A program made the translations under genes and the position numbers. The notes under the pieces are model-generated. The model was not told the DNA's origin and made no database searches. It worked only from the letters and a program-made list of their open reading frames with translations. Below, piece after piece: positions 35,501-43,849 of a DNA stretch of 64,000 nt. Each line of letters begins with the position of its first letter. The first letter of the stretch is position 1. Source of the DNA: Schistosoma mansoni (lineage: Eukaryota > Platyhelminthes > Trematoda > Strigeidida > Schistosomatidae); assembly GCF_000237925.1 (NCBI RefSeq), contig NW_017386071.1:248001-312000 (forward strand), in the 5' to 3' direction.

Positions 35501-38500
35501 GACCTGTTAACCTAAATCTGATTGGTTCGTCCATAAATTATAGTCTCGCCTTAATTATTAAACTTGATTAACTGATCTGTAATTCAGTTCTTATCACTTA
35601 TTTTACAGGCTGGATTTTATTGGATACGTTTAATTGATTGGTTTGTTGATCGTTTAATGTTGATACCAGTGCTTGGACAAGTGGCTGGTTTTCTCACTGT
35701 TTATGGTAATTTAATTATGATAGACATTAATAAATCTATTTAAATTTTCTCTCATGCTCATTTTACACAGATATAAGAATTTTGTTAAGATTTCTAAGTA
35801 AGAATTTGATAATTTATTCGTAAGGGTTTATATTTTTCCTTTGTAGATATTAAAAATCAAAAGTAGTCAGTCTTTATTGATATATATACATCCTGAGTGG
35901 ATTACCTCAATGTTACTATTTAGTCACAAGTCTTAGTAAATTTTGATCGTGGCTAGCAGTGATATCCAGAACACACATTTTGACCCTGTTTGAGATTCGT
36001 CAGCTAAATGTTATTGCATTCCGTTGTTGATGTTCATATCGTGATTGGAACTCAGTGCTTATCTTTTCAAATGCTAATTCATTTTCCCTTAAGATACTGA
36101 ATTTACATAAATAGTGACTTGTTTAACGGATGTCAATATTGAGGTACAGAGACATACTTTATTTTACTCGTGACCGCAATCCAGTTTTATAGAAACTATT
36201 AATTTCCTAATAAGTTGACGTTGACATTGTAGCTCCCGCTTGTTATTATTATTGTGGTGTGGGTTACTTATATCCACATAAGTAGTATATCACGATGATC
36301 AAGCATAAAATGTATTTCAGCAGAAGGTCGATAAAGAAATAACGGGAACGAAACGCAACTGGTATGAAAATGAATGAACATTAAAATCGGGGACGATGCA
36401 CTGATACTTGCAGAAGGAACAGTCAAGATTGAGACAATCGATTGATAGTTTGCAAATAAAGTATTTACTGTATGGTTGTCAGATTTACTAAGATATTCTG
36501 TAGGTTTGTGCTTTAATACATTCGACTGTCTCCACTCGTGTTCTTGTTCACCACATTATGACTGGAATATGATATAAATGAAAATAAATCGGACATTGAT
36601 GAAATATAACATACTAATACCTGAGTACATTCATTAATCTATTACATTAATGTTAGATTATTATATAAGTAACTATTCTAACATAACATTTAATGAAATA
36701 AACATTTAATCAATCTGTACAATCGTATCGATAGCTAATTAATGAAAGTGACACATTCAAAACAAAACAAAAAACGAATATTTATTTACAAAATAAGAAT
36801 GGAATAATTCATATGAAAGAAAACATAGAATTGATATACTCAAAGGTTATTGTTATAACTTGTGGCCGAGTGGATGCCTTGTTAACGTATGTCGTGATAA
36901 GACCGCCAATCAGAGAGCAGCGAATTATCGATTGGAACAGTGACACACGAAAACCATACCAGCAGTCTAGAGCACTTGTCAGTCCTGCTTCTGCCTAGCC
37001 AGCTAGTTAAGTCCAAAACAGCCTCTGTGGTATGAATCATTATATTTCAAACATACTGAGTTTATATACCAATCAAACTGACCACATCTTACCATAAAAT
37101 AAAAAATAACATTTGTACAAGATTTGCCAAATGTGGCTGTGAATGTGGGGGGCAGTAATTAATAGACTAGGGATAACTGAAGAATGGTAAATCGTATAAT
37201 AATAGTCTATAGGTCAAAATAAAGCTTATAATAAGAGGAATATGAACATGAATAGTTTGGTTATTTAGTAATTATACGATAAAAAATATATGAATAGGAT
37301 TGGTTCATTAAATAGATCCCAAATTTACCTTTCATTATCTTTATCGGGGCATAACAGTTAACAAATAGATAATTATCTTTAAGCTCTAACTACAATCTCA
37401 ATCATATAATAGATTTTCCATTGTTCAATAAATACATGTTAAGGGGGTTTTCTGTGCAGATTTTAAGTAATCTTTATATATAGTTAAAATCATGAGTCAA
37501 TTGAAGCTAGACCACCATGTAAATCCTGGAAGCACTGGACACGCGTTTCGTCCTATTTGGAACTCGTCAGCTGGATGTACCTGCATCTCACAGTTGATGT
37601 TCACTCTGGGACTCGAACCCAGTACCCTCGCTTCAGACTGACTAGTTGCAGTCCTAACACATCGATGGGAAGATTCAAACAAACAATACTAATTGAATTT
37701 AAACTTCACCCCCTTTACTTTCAAATCCTAGTCAATTAGTCTTTAGTTGTATCTCATTTAGTATCTCATTTCATAAGTCTATTCATGATGAAATTGACTT
37801 TTTAAGAAAAATGAATATATCTGAACAAATGATTAAGCTAAACAATAATTGTATGTTTATTAATGAATAAACTGTTTGCTGAATGATTTTTTTTAAATCC
37901 ATACTTTGATAGACAATTCATTTCATAATTTTCATTTATAATTATGACTTAGAAAAGCTAAATTTACTAATTCACATAGACTGGTTGTTTGGATCTTTCC
38001 ATTGATGTTTAGGATTGTGATTGATCAGTCTCTTTTGATGTATGTAAGTCTTGTGTGGACTGCCTCATAATTGTCATGAAGTCACGAGCATTGTAAGCAG
38101 AGTTGGATGGTGGTAAGTAGAGGAATCCAGGATGCGCGTTTCATCTTATTTGGAACTAGTCAGCTGGGTATACCAACATTCCAAAGTTAATGTTCACTCC
38201 GGGACTCGAGCCCAGTATCGTTCGCTTCAAATATCATCGCATTGCCTACTTAACCGATGGGTTCGAGTCCAGGAGTGAGCATCTACTCTAGAATGTAGGT
38301 ATACTCATCCGACTAGTCCCAACTAGGACAAAACGCGCATCTTGGATTCCACCAGCCATCTCTGCTTATCATACTTACTAATGTGTATGCAGCTGAGGAA
38401 GGGAGAGACAACGAAATTCTTAGGTAGTTCACCGAATTTCTCGTAGATTATTACTCTTGTTGTGTTTATAGCAGAGAAAACAACTAATAACAGGAGATGA

Positions 38501-41500
38501 CGAATAAATTTCGAACTGTCTGATGTCAGAATTATTCATCGGAAATGTATCTAAATACTATAAATAAAAATTCCTCATTCTTTTTTTCTTCGATTCCATT
38601 TACAGCTCATTTACGAGGCAGCAAAATAGAAACACCTATGGTAAAAACAATTATAATATGTATATATGCTATACTTATTACTGTTTCCAGTGTAAGTCTT
38701 AGTAATTGTCAAACGCATTTTACACATTGTCTACTTTAAAGTATTTTGTCGATATTCAAGCCAATTTTCATTATACATTAGATTTAGTTGGAAAACCACT
38801 TACAATAAAAGAGAATCGTAAACTGCGACAAAAAGGTGTCCGATTCTCTCCAGTTTTTAGTGTTATTTCCTACCTGATTTCAAACAGTTTGTTATGTAGT
38901 ATACCTTGAAGTTAAATTGGAAATATTCTATGTGCTACTCCTATTGACTTACGTTGACTTTTTGATTTCATTTGTATAGCAAGATACTTAGAATCTTTAG
39001 GATTCGGTTTTTCAAGTATTATGATAATTGTTTCTTTACTCTGTCTCCCACGTTGGGGTGGTGCAAATGATAATCGTAGCTCTTGACCAGTTGGGTTGAA
39101 TGTGTCCTTAAATTGAAAGTTAAGTAGGTGGTGTATCACTTCCGAAATATGTTGACTCATTCGTATAAAGCAAAAGCTCAGAGTACCGCTCTGAACATTA
39201 GGACCCAAAATGATTTCACGAAATTTTTGTATGGTCCTATCTCTATGCTTTTCAAATAGAAAGGGTATTAGAGACTGCCCAAACTAATTTTCTAGTGTTC
39301 TGATATGTATTAGTTATTCATCTCGTGATTAATACGCTAATGAGGTTAATGGATTAGTATTTAGTGATACAGAAAGTGCTATGTCTTTGGTCTGTCTATC
39401 TACTAGTCTGTGCTCAATATTCAGGGAAAGAGAGAGTTGTCTCAGTCTACTTTACAGCCTTGACGCGGTAGAATACTAAATACAGTCTTGAGACCTGTAA
39501 CACATGATTTCGATTTGCAACTGAATGGCTTTGAGTACAGAGGCAAAAAATTATCCTACCACTGACCTATGACTTCATTGGTTGGCAAGTAGAAAGAGAC
39601 GACGATTTATCTGAAACTGTTTATTCAATTTATACCTGATTCAATTAATTCAAAAAAGGACATGAATAAATATATGACAAACATGACCACAATGTACAAG
39701 AAATGAGAAAAAATACACTGATATACAAATCAAGATATTAGAGGGGAAAAAAAGTGGAATACAAGGGTCATGTTAAGATTATAGTATTTTTGGAATAGAA
39801 GAGAATATGTCAGTAATTTCTACATCTAAACATTACCATTAGTTTTCATTTCTGCTTAATTCCTCTATTACCACTTCTATTTCATTTAAATAAAGGGAAT
39901 CTATACTTGGTATATATTTTCAACTTCACAAAAACCACCTGATTTTCAATGTCGTACATACAGTCGAGCACCATTAAATGATCCAATTCAGAATAATTTT
40001 ATTCTACTCGGTTGGTTAATAGCATTTGGTCCTATACTATTGGGTATAATAATTGGATTCATTATGACATTTATACGTTTTCATAGTCATCAAACTTTAG
40101 GATATTCGGTAATTTATATTGTTATATTTATTTTGTCAATAAATTTTTAAACAATTTGTTTCCATAGCAGAGCTGTGAAAATAGACTAGGATTTATATTG
40201 CTGTTTATTTTATGTTGGATTCCATCTTTATGAATGGCTTCTGAGTATAATTTTTCATCAGAATGTGTATTGGATCAATTTGTACATGAGTTTTAAGAAA
40301 TCTTCATAATGTATTATACAAATGTGAAATTAGACATTAACACCATCGGATGACGGCTCAGTGGTCTATCGGTTAAGTGCTCTGGCGCGAGACTGGTAGG
40401 TCCTGAGTTCGGATCTCGCGAGGCGAGGTCGTGGATGCGCGCTGCTGAGGAGTCCTACAATAGGAGGAAATGGCCGTCCAGTGCTTCCAGGTTTTCCTTG
40501 GTGGTCTAGCTTCAATTGACTCATGCTTTCAACTATGCAAATGTGAATTTTTTTTTTTACAGAATTTCATGGTTTTTGGGAATTGGTTTTACATTTTCTC
40601 ACATATAAATTGTATCAGTTTTAGTTCGTTTAAAGACTATTTGGAGAAAATGATTTACTTTTATAAAACGTCCTTTTAGCTCAACAAGATGGTTCCAAAC
40701 TAGTGATAAGTTATTTTTTGTTTGTAGAATTCTTTAGAAAATACTAGTCTAGAATAAATTACTTAAAATATTCAGATACCTCTGAAGATTGCATTGAAAG
40801 CATGCAGTAATTGAGTATTTTTAGCAGTTTTATATTCTGCAAAGTGACAGTGTGGTGGTCGATATTCGATGTTATCCCTAAGCTTCGTGTATTGTTCATC
40901 CTGATAACCGTTACTCGATAACGTTCTAACGGTGTATAAATCAGAAGGCGAGTACGAAGGGTTGATTGCGTTTATTATTGGACCACAACACAGATATCCA
41001 AAATTACAGGCACGTTAAACAAGCATGAAAGAGTAGTGCCATAAAGCAGGCAAGTGAGCGTGAGAGTCGAATGAGCAAGAGAGAGACCAATTGATCGAGT
41101 CAGCCAGTAAGCGAGTACAATGAACGGGATTAAGATGTACACATATATACAAATAGAAAAGCATGAATCATCAAACCAATTAAGCGATTAATAGTAAGGC
41201 TAGCAAAATGAATACACGCTTGGGCAGTAAGCAATGCTCAAGCGTACATAATAAAGGTACAATAGTATAGATAGGTTGTTGTTGTTGTTGTTGTTATACG
41301 AATGACTGTCCGTTAAATAAGTTAACAAAAGGGTTTAACCAAATTAGATGTAAGTAAACTCAATTGTATGTGAGCTGCTATAGCAGGATCAAATGTGAGC
41401 CTTTCATTCTCATTATAGGCAAAATCATACGTCGAATTACAGGAAAAACGAGTGTAAGAAATTGATATACTTGTATAAACAGTAAAAAATATCTTTGAAA

Positions 41501-42699
41501 TAATGAGTATTAGTTATATATCCTCTACTTCAAAGGATTTTATCTAATTCTACTTTTGAAATCGTTTCATCGACAAATATATATATGCTGAATAATGTAT
41601 AATATAATCCTTTGGATTTCAGCTTACCTGAATGAACTCTAATGTACACGTGTTTCACTGTGCCTGAGGATAAGGATTTGTGAAATGATGTCATAGTATG
41701 AAGGACGAAAACAGAGAGGTATTAATGATCATAAATATTGTAGTGGTAGGTCATTACCAAAAACAAACTGTCCAATAAATATTCAGAACTGGTACAGACC
41801 TTATTATTTTCATTGAATTTAAACTAATGGTCGTGCATGATTAAACATCCACACTGTTCTCAGTAACCCACGTACTTACATAGGACACTTTTCTCATCTT
41901 CTATTTAGCCGGTTTAACAATACAGTTTTGTTTACTTCGGCACTCGCACTGATGAACTATTGCATCCTGACTTGTTATTTTCTCTTTAAAGAGTCGACCG
42001 AGTATATGCCCATTATCATAATACAATATTCAAAAGCCTAGAATCAGTATCGTTAACTTCGGCTGTATCGAGCTCTCCATAATGCCATACTCAATAACTG
42101 ATTTACAGCTTTTTTCACGAGATTATGGTTTGTTTTTCATCTTACTTACTGTCTTCATCTAACTGTCTTTTTTCTCAAATCTACAGTACTTCAATTATTT
42201 ATTCAAAGGTGAGTATGGCCTACAAAAGTTTATGCAGAAAACAGCACAACTATCACATATGAAACGTAATCTTCCGAAATATTCAAATATGCCTAAAAAT
42301 CTTTCATGGACTAGAATAAATAACTTTAACACAGCTTCCGGTTCTTCTAAGTTTATTTCATCAAATTTATCCAATCCAAATAATCTTGGAATGAATAGAA
42401 CGATTTATCGATCTGTCGGTGATCAATTAGGAAATTTTATTTCGTCCAGTCAAGATATCGCTCATGCTTATTCCACAAATCAACTACCTAATTATTATGA
42501 ACATAATGGGACAAATCAACTGAATACTCGTTTACTTCCTCCTCATAGAAAATCTGAAGTGAACATTTACAATAATAGATTAGTGTCAGAGTTAAAAGAT
42601 TATCAACACCAGAAAATTAAACATCAAAGACCTTATATTTATCCAAATCACCGTTCAATTGGTACACTGGATATATACGAAAGTGAAGAATTTTTGTAA
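17543..42699 (+). CDS. Divergent SLC6-fold (neurotransmitter:sodium symporter-like) 12-TM protein, 11 exons
   Basis: Eleven exons join in phase with GT-AG introns: 17543-17819, 17864-18035, 22499-22649, 26327-26515, 29855-29961, 31507-31738, 33517-33669, 35609-35705, 38606-38691, 39896-40108, 42187-42699. They sum to 2190 bases, 729 residues. SLC6 landmarks occur in order. QWSLMQASLLS opens TM1; SRSREG and YVPIF follow TM2. The extracellular loop 2 disulphide pattern is WGSCSDSWSEGDCKD. Other landmarks are TM5 after GGPRVFG, TM6 after LVW, TTEHIVGHLV at TM8, GVPLITQAGFYWIRLIDWF at TM9-10 and LGWLIAFGP at TM12. The family's TM1 signature GNVWRFPY is replaced by SMTMFSKYPL (33-41), and the TM8 sodium-site Asp/Ser is absent, so classical Na+/Cl- coupling is doubtful. 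A 170-residue Asn/Ser-rich cytoplasmic tail follows TM12. Intron 1 is 44 bp; the others are 1-4.5 kb and full of repeats. The fold is well supported; substrate and transport activity are unknown. The start is the first in-frame ATG before TM1. Confidence 0.82.
18894..19187 (+). repeat. Dispersed repeat, copy 1 (about 290 bp), in SLC6-like intron 2
   Basis: This matches 48029-48323 along its length with scattered differences. Shared words include GCTGAAGGCGCTCGGTCATGC, CGCTGTGCTCAAC, ATATATCTTCGAACCTCTTC and GGGCACGATT. No coding content was recognised. It is probably the end of a larger retroelement. Confidence 0.75.
19276..19437 (-). repeat. 3' LTR of the deleted element
   Basis: The 162-bp repeat contains AACTAGATGAGCACAAATGAA and AGAGAATCATTAGTTCAAAC. 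It pairs with 20297-20458 at roughly three bases in four or better. By LTR logic the difference between the copies indicates an old insertion. Confidence 0.6.
19861..20285 (-). pseudogene. Broken gag-like gene of the deleted LTR element
   Basis: The first frame, from ATG at 20285 to about 20058, reads as an acidic gag-like N-terminus (EDVEDDNIVAHFLTFIGKEA). A second frame, 20061-19861, contains FGKCLFCGKIHSSI followed by two more cysteines, resembling a degenerate nucleocapsid zinc knuckle. The two pieces are in different frames, so the gene is frameshifted and truncated before the protease. The assignment rests on position just after the 5' LTR and on the knuckle-like cysteines. Confidence 0.55.
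20297..20458 (-). repeat. 5' LTR of the deleted element
   Basis: Same repeat as 19276-19437, same orientation. It ends 11 bases before the gag-like ATG (minus strand), leaving little room for a conventional primer-binding site. Confidence 0.6.
21910..21995 (-). repeat. tRNA-derived SINE head (minus strand)
   Basis: The complement reads GACTCAGCCGTCTAAATGTTAG (split here at 20 or fewer: GACTCAGCCG then TCTAAATGTTAG), then GGTCCTGAGTTCGACTTCC, which is a good B box. The flanks do not close an acceptor stem, so this is a SINE fragment, not a tRNA gene. Confidence 0.5.
23163..23255 (+). repeat. Inverted dispersed repeat, left copy
   Basis: About 93 bp matching the reverse complement of 24382-24476, including AAAAAGGGCGACCATCAAAC and TAATAAAGGCGAGCATTGA. 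The reading frame shared with the right copy is broken here by a TAA. Confidence 0.7.
24382..24476 (-). repeat. Inverted dispersed repeat, right copy with open frame
   Basis: This is the reverse complement of 23163-23255. On the minus strand it lies in a 61-codon open frame (24539-24354) with the peptide IENEKGRPSNRC. The left copy encodes IENKKGRPSNRC. The family is unknown. Confidence 0.65.
25148..25327. repeat. Foldback (long inverted repeat) in SLC6-like intron 3
   Basis: Two arms of about 70 bp, 25148-25220 and 25257-25327, are reverse complements with few mismatches (for example GTAAGATATTAAATAAGAAT against ATTCCTATTTAATGTCTTAC). They are separated by a 36-base loop. The transcript could form a long hairpin. 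It resembles a foldback/MITE or two halves of a repeat joined head to head. Confidence 0.75.
26159..26177. repeat. TG microsatellite
   Basis: Short TG-rich run (TGTGTGTGTGTGTGAG), ordinary simple repeat. Confidence 0.6.
27090..27150 (-). ncRNA. Hammerhead ribozyme, minus strand, damaged core
   Basis: On the minus strand, box 2 GAAAC (27117-27113), the GUC cleavage triplet (27108-27106) and the stem I strand CTGGATTCCAC are intact. The conserved box CTGANGAG reads TTGACGCG (27138-27131), so two core positions are changed. It is part of a SINE; the head of another, opposed copy follows to the right. Confidence 0.7.
27343..27408 (+). ncRNA. Type I hammerhead ribozyme, plus strand, intact core boxes
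   Basis: The core box CTGACGAG (27357-27364), stem II TCC/GGA around CAAATA, box GAAAC (27378-27382), the very short stem III CGC/GCG and the cleavage triplet GUC (27387-27389) are all present. Stem I strands ATCCAG and CTGGAT pair. Compared with its sister copies, three extra A residues lie between the cleavage site and stem I (GTC AAA CTGGAT), which may weaken cutting. This is the schistosome S-alpha hammerhead class. Confidence 0.85.
28812..29045 (-). mobile_element. tRNA-headed SINE with hammerhead (minus strand)
   Basis: Read on the minus strand, this has a tRNA-like head with A box TTTAGTGGTCTGG and B box GGATTCGAATC (29030-28965). The hammerhead follows at 28945-28890, then a tail GGTTTTCCATGGTGGTCTAG and onward to TAAAATCTCCACAAA at about 28812. 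It fits a Pol III-promoted, schistosome S-alpha-like SINE. It sits in intron 4 of the SLC6-like gene, antisense to it. Confidence 0.75.
28890..28945 (-). ncRNA. Hammerhead ribozyme, CTGAGGAG subfamily
   Basis: The minus strand has CTGAGGAG (28934-28927), stem II TCCC/GGGA with ACAAT loop, GAAAC (28912-28908) and cleavage triplet GUC (28903-28901). The consensus CUGANGA is met with N = G. Stem I pairs GCACT with AGTGC, differing from the ATCCAG/CTGGAT stem I of the copy at 27343. Confidence 0.75.
29195..29290 (+). repeat. Opposed SINE tail fragment
   Basis: CCAGGTTTTCCATGGTGGTC and TAGCTTCAGTTGACT repeat, in inverse orientation, the tail of the SINE at 28812-28905. The pair forms an inverted dimer with about 40-bp arms 320 bp apart. 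Confidence 0.7.
33340..33425 (+). repeat. tRNA-derived SINE head
   Basis: It has CTCGGTGGTACAGGAGTGAA then TGGTTCGGACCCCAG, which resemble A and B boxes about 55 bases apart. It has no closing acceptor stem. It lies in the intron before SLC6-like exon 7. Confidence 0.45.
35950..36012 (-). ncRNA. Degenerate hammerhead (minus strand)
   Basis: The minus strand keeps CTGACGAA (36003-35996), but box 2 is changed to CAAAATG and the stem III/cleavage region GTGTGTTCTGGAT no longer has GUC in place. It is a decayed S-alpha copy. Confidence 0.55.
37526..37580 (-). ncRNA. Hammerhead ribozyme with intact core but mixed stem I
   Basis: The minus strand has CTGACGAG (37570-37563), GAAAC (37549-37545) and GUC (37540-37538). 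The upstream stem I strand is of the ATCCAG type, while the downstream one is of the AGTGCTTCC type. The two strands do not pair well, so the copy looks like a chimera of two subfamilies. The SINE tail continues left to about 37443. Confidence 0.75.
38121..38175 (-). ncRNA. Hammerhead-like copy with altered catalytic G
   Basis: The minus strand reads CTGACTAG (38163-38156), GAAAC (38142-38138) and AUC at the cleavage site. The box has T where the conserved G8 (the general acid in the known mechanism) should be, so it is probably inactive. Confidence 0.7.
38298..38356 (+). ncRNA. Dead hammerhead copy, opposed to the one at 38121
   Basis: The plus strand reads CCGACTAG (38309-38316), AAAAC in place of GAAAC (38330-38334) and AUC at the cleavage site. 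Both core boxes are damaged. Between it and 38175 lie opposed tRNA-like B boxes (GGGACTCGAGCCCAG on the left, GGGTTCGAGTCCAGG on the right). Confidence 0.7.
40350..40545 (+). mobile_element. tRNA-headed SINE with hammerhead (plus strand)
   Basis: The head has GGCTCAGTGGTCTATCGGTT (A box) and CCTGAGTTCGGATCTCGCG (B box) at 40354-40425. The hammerhead follows at 40436-40488, then the tail AGGTTTTCCTTGGTGGTCTA and CTTCAATTGACTCATGC. This is the most complete copy of the family in the window, in the last intron of the SLC6-like gene and in sense with it. Confidence 0.78.
40436..40488 (+). ncRNA. Hammerhead ribozyme, CTGAGGAG subfamily, box 2 altered
   Basis: CTGAGGAG (40445-40452), stem II TCCT/AGGA, then GGAAAT where GAAAC is expected, and GUC at 40476-40478. 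The C-to-T change next to GAAA affects the closing pair of stem III. Confidence 0.65.
41274..41296. repeat. GTT trinucleotide microsatellite
   Basis: About seven tandem GTT units in the last intron of the SLC6-like gene. Confidence 0.9.
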
Positions 42700-43819
42700 A
42701 TTAAATTTAAATGTAAAGAATATTCTCTTTGTTTTTTTAAAAATAATTCTATGGCGAAGAATTCAAATACCACTTGAGTGTAATTACTAATATGTTCGTA
42801 ATAATTTTGAAAAAATGCAATACAACAATAGTCCCCTGCAGTCTAACTACGTGTCTTAGCTTACTATATATATATGTATGTAAAATAATGTTTTCCTTTT
42901 TTGTTAAAAAATAGTTCAAATAATTCATATATCTTTATCATTTTTATTTATAATCACAAGAGTATTCGAAGTAATCTCAGCTAGAATACTGTAAGAAAAA
43001 GATTCATAGTATGTAATCATTCTAATAGTGTCGGTTAAAAAATTGGAACCGTCTGCTTTTTGATTTTTTGTTTTATGGAAATCATTAAATGGATTTTGCC
43101 GTAGCTCAGTAACGTTCAGCATTTATATACTGAGAATTAAGTGCAGTGTGAATCTTTAAAGAGTTCAAAACCGTACTTATAAAGTAGCAAAATCTTTTTC
43201 TTATACAACTATCCAGATTTCCCATTGGTGAACTTATATACATTTATATTAATCGAGGTAAACTGTTACATTCGTACAAATGAAAAAAATAGAAACATTT
43301 TGGCTTATAATAATAGATCAGTAATTTTGCTTTTAGGATGAACTAGATCCTAGTAAGATTCATGCGACTATCTTTCCAACAACATCTAGAAAGCATAATT
43401 CCACCTGAACCCATTTTAGGGTCATTGCTGGTTCCAAGCTTGAATAAAGAAGGAGGGTTGGATGTGAGTTTGACAACTCCATCTCGTACAAATGCTAATG
43501 TAAAAACGCTCTCCAGAATAGGTCATTGAGACCACTTTAATTTTACACAGGGAGTTGAATGCTCTTCTTATGTCATCTGATGGTGAAAGTCAAGGTTCTT
43601 TAGGAGTCATGAAGCCGATGATCTTCTTGACAACTGTAGAGGAAATGAATACAGATAGGTATGTGCAATGTTCTGAAAATAAGGAAGATGGAGAATACCA
43701 TTTAAATAACAGCGGAAATGAGAATTTACAGTTTAACTCGACTTAGAATAAGTGAAATCTATTGGACACAAACCCAATAATAAAGAATAGCTTAAGGAGA
43801 GGAGCTGGTGTATTCCTGT
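42700..43819. other. 3' flank of the SLC6-like gene
   Basis: AT-rich sequence follows the stop codon. A possible polyadenylation context is present but no single signal could be preferred. From about 43330 the sequence becomes more GC-balanced and may be the decayed 5' part of the LINE that is recognisable from 43850. Confidence 0.4.
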
Positions 43820-43849
43820 CGCGAAGTAGAAAGTTCCCCTCAGAAATGA

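Noticed and set aside
38912-39208. 98-codon minus frame in an SLC6-like intron
   Set aside because: No domain recognised and antisense to the gene. It may be a repeat fragment, but nothing supports it.
43555-43746. 63-codon frame before the RTE element
   Set aside because: Could be a decayed LINE 5' part, but I found no residue pattern to support that.
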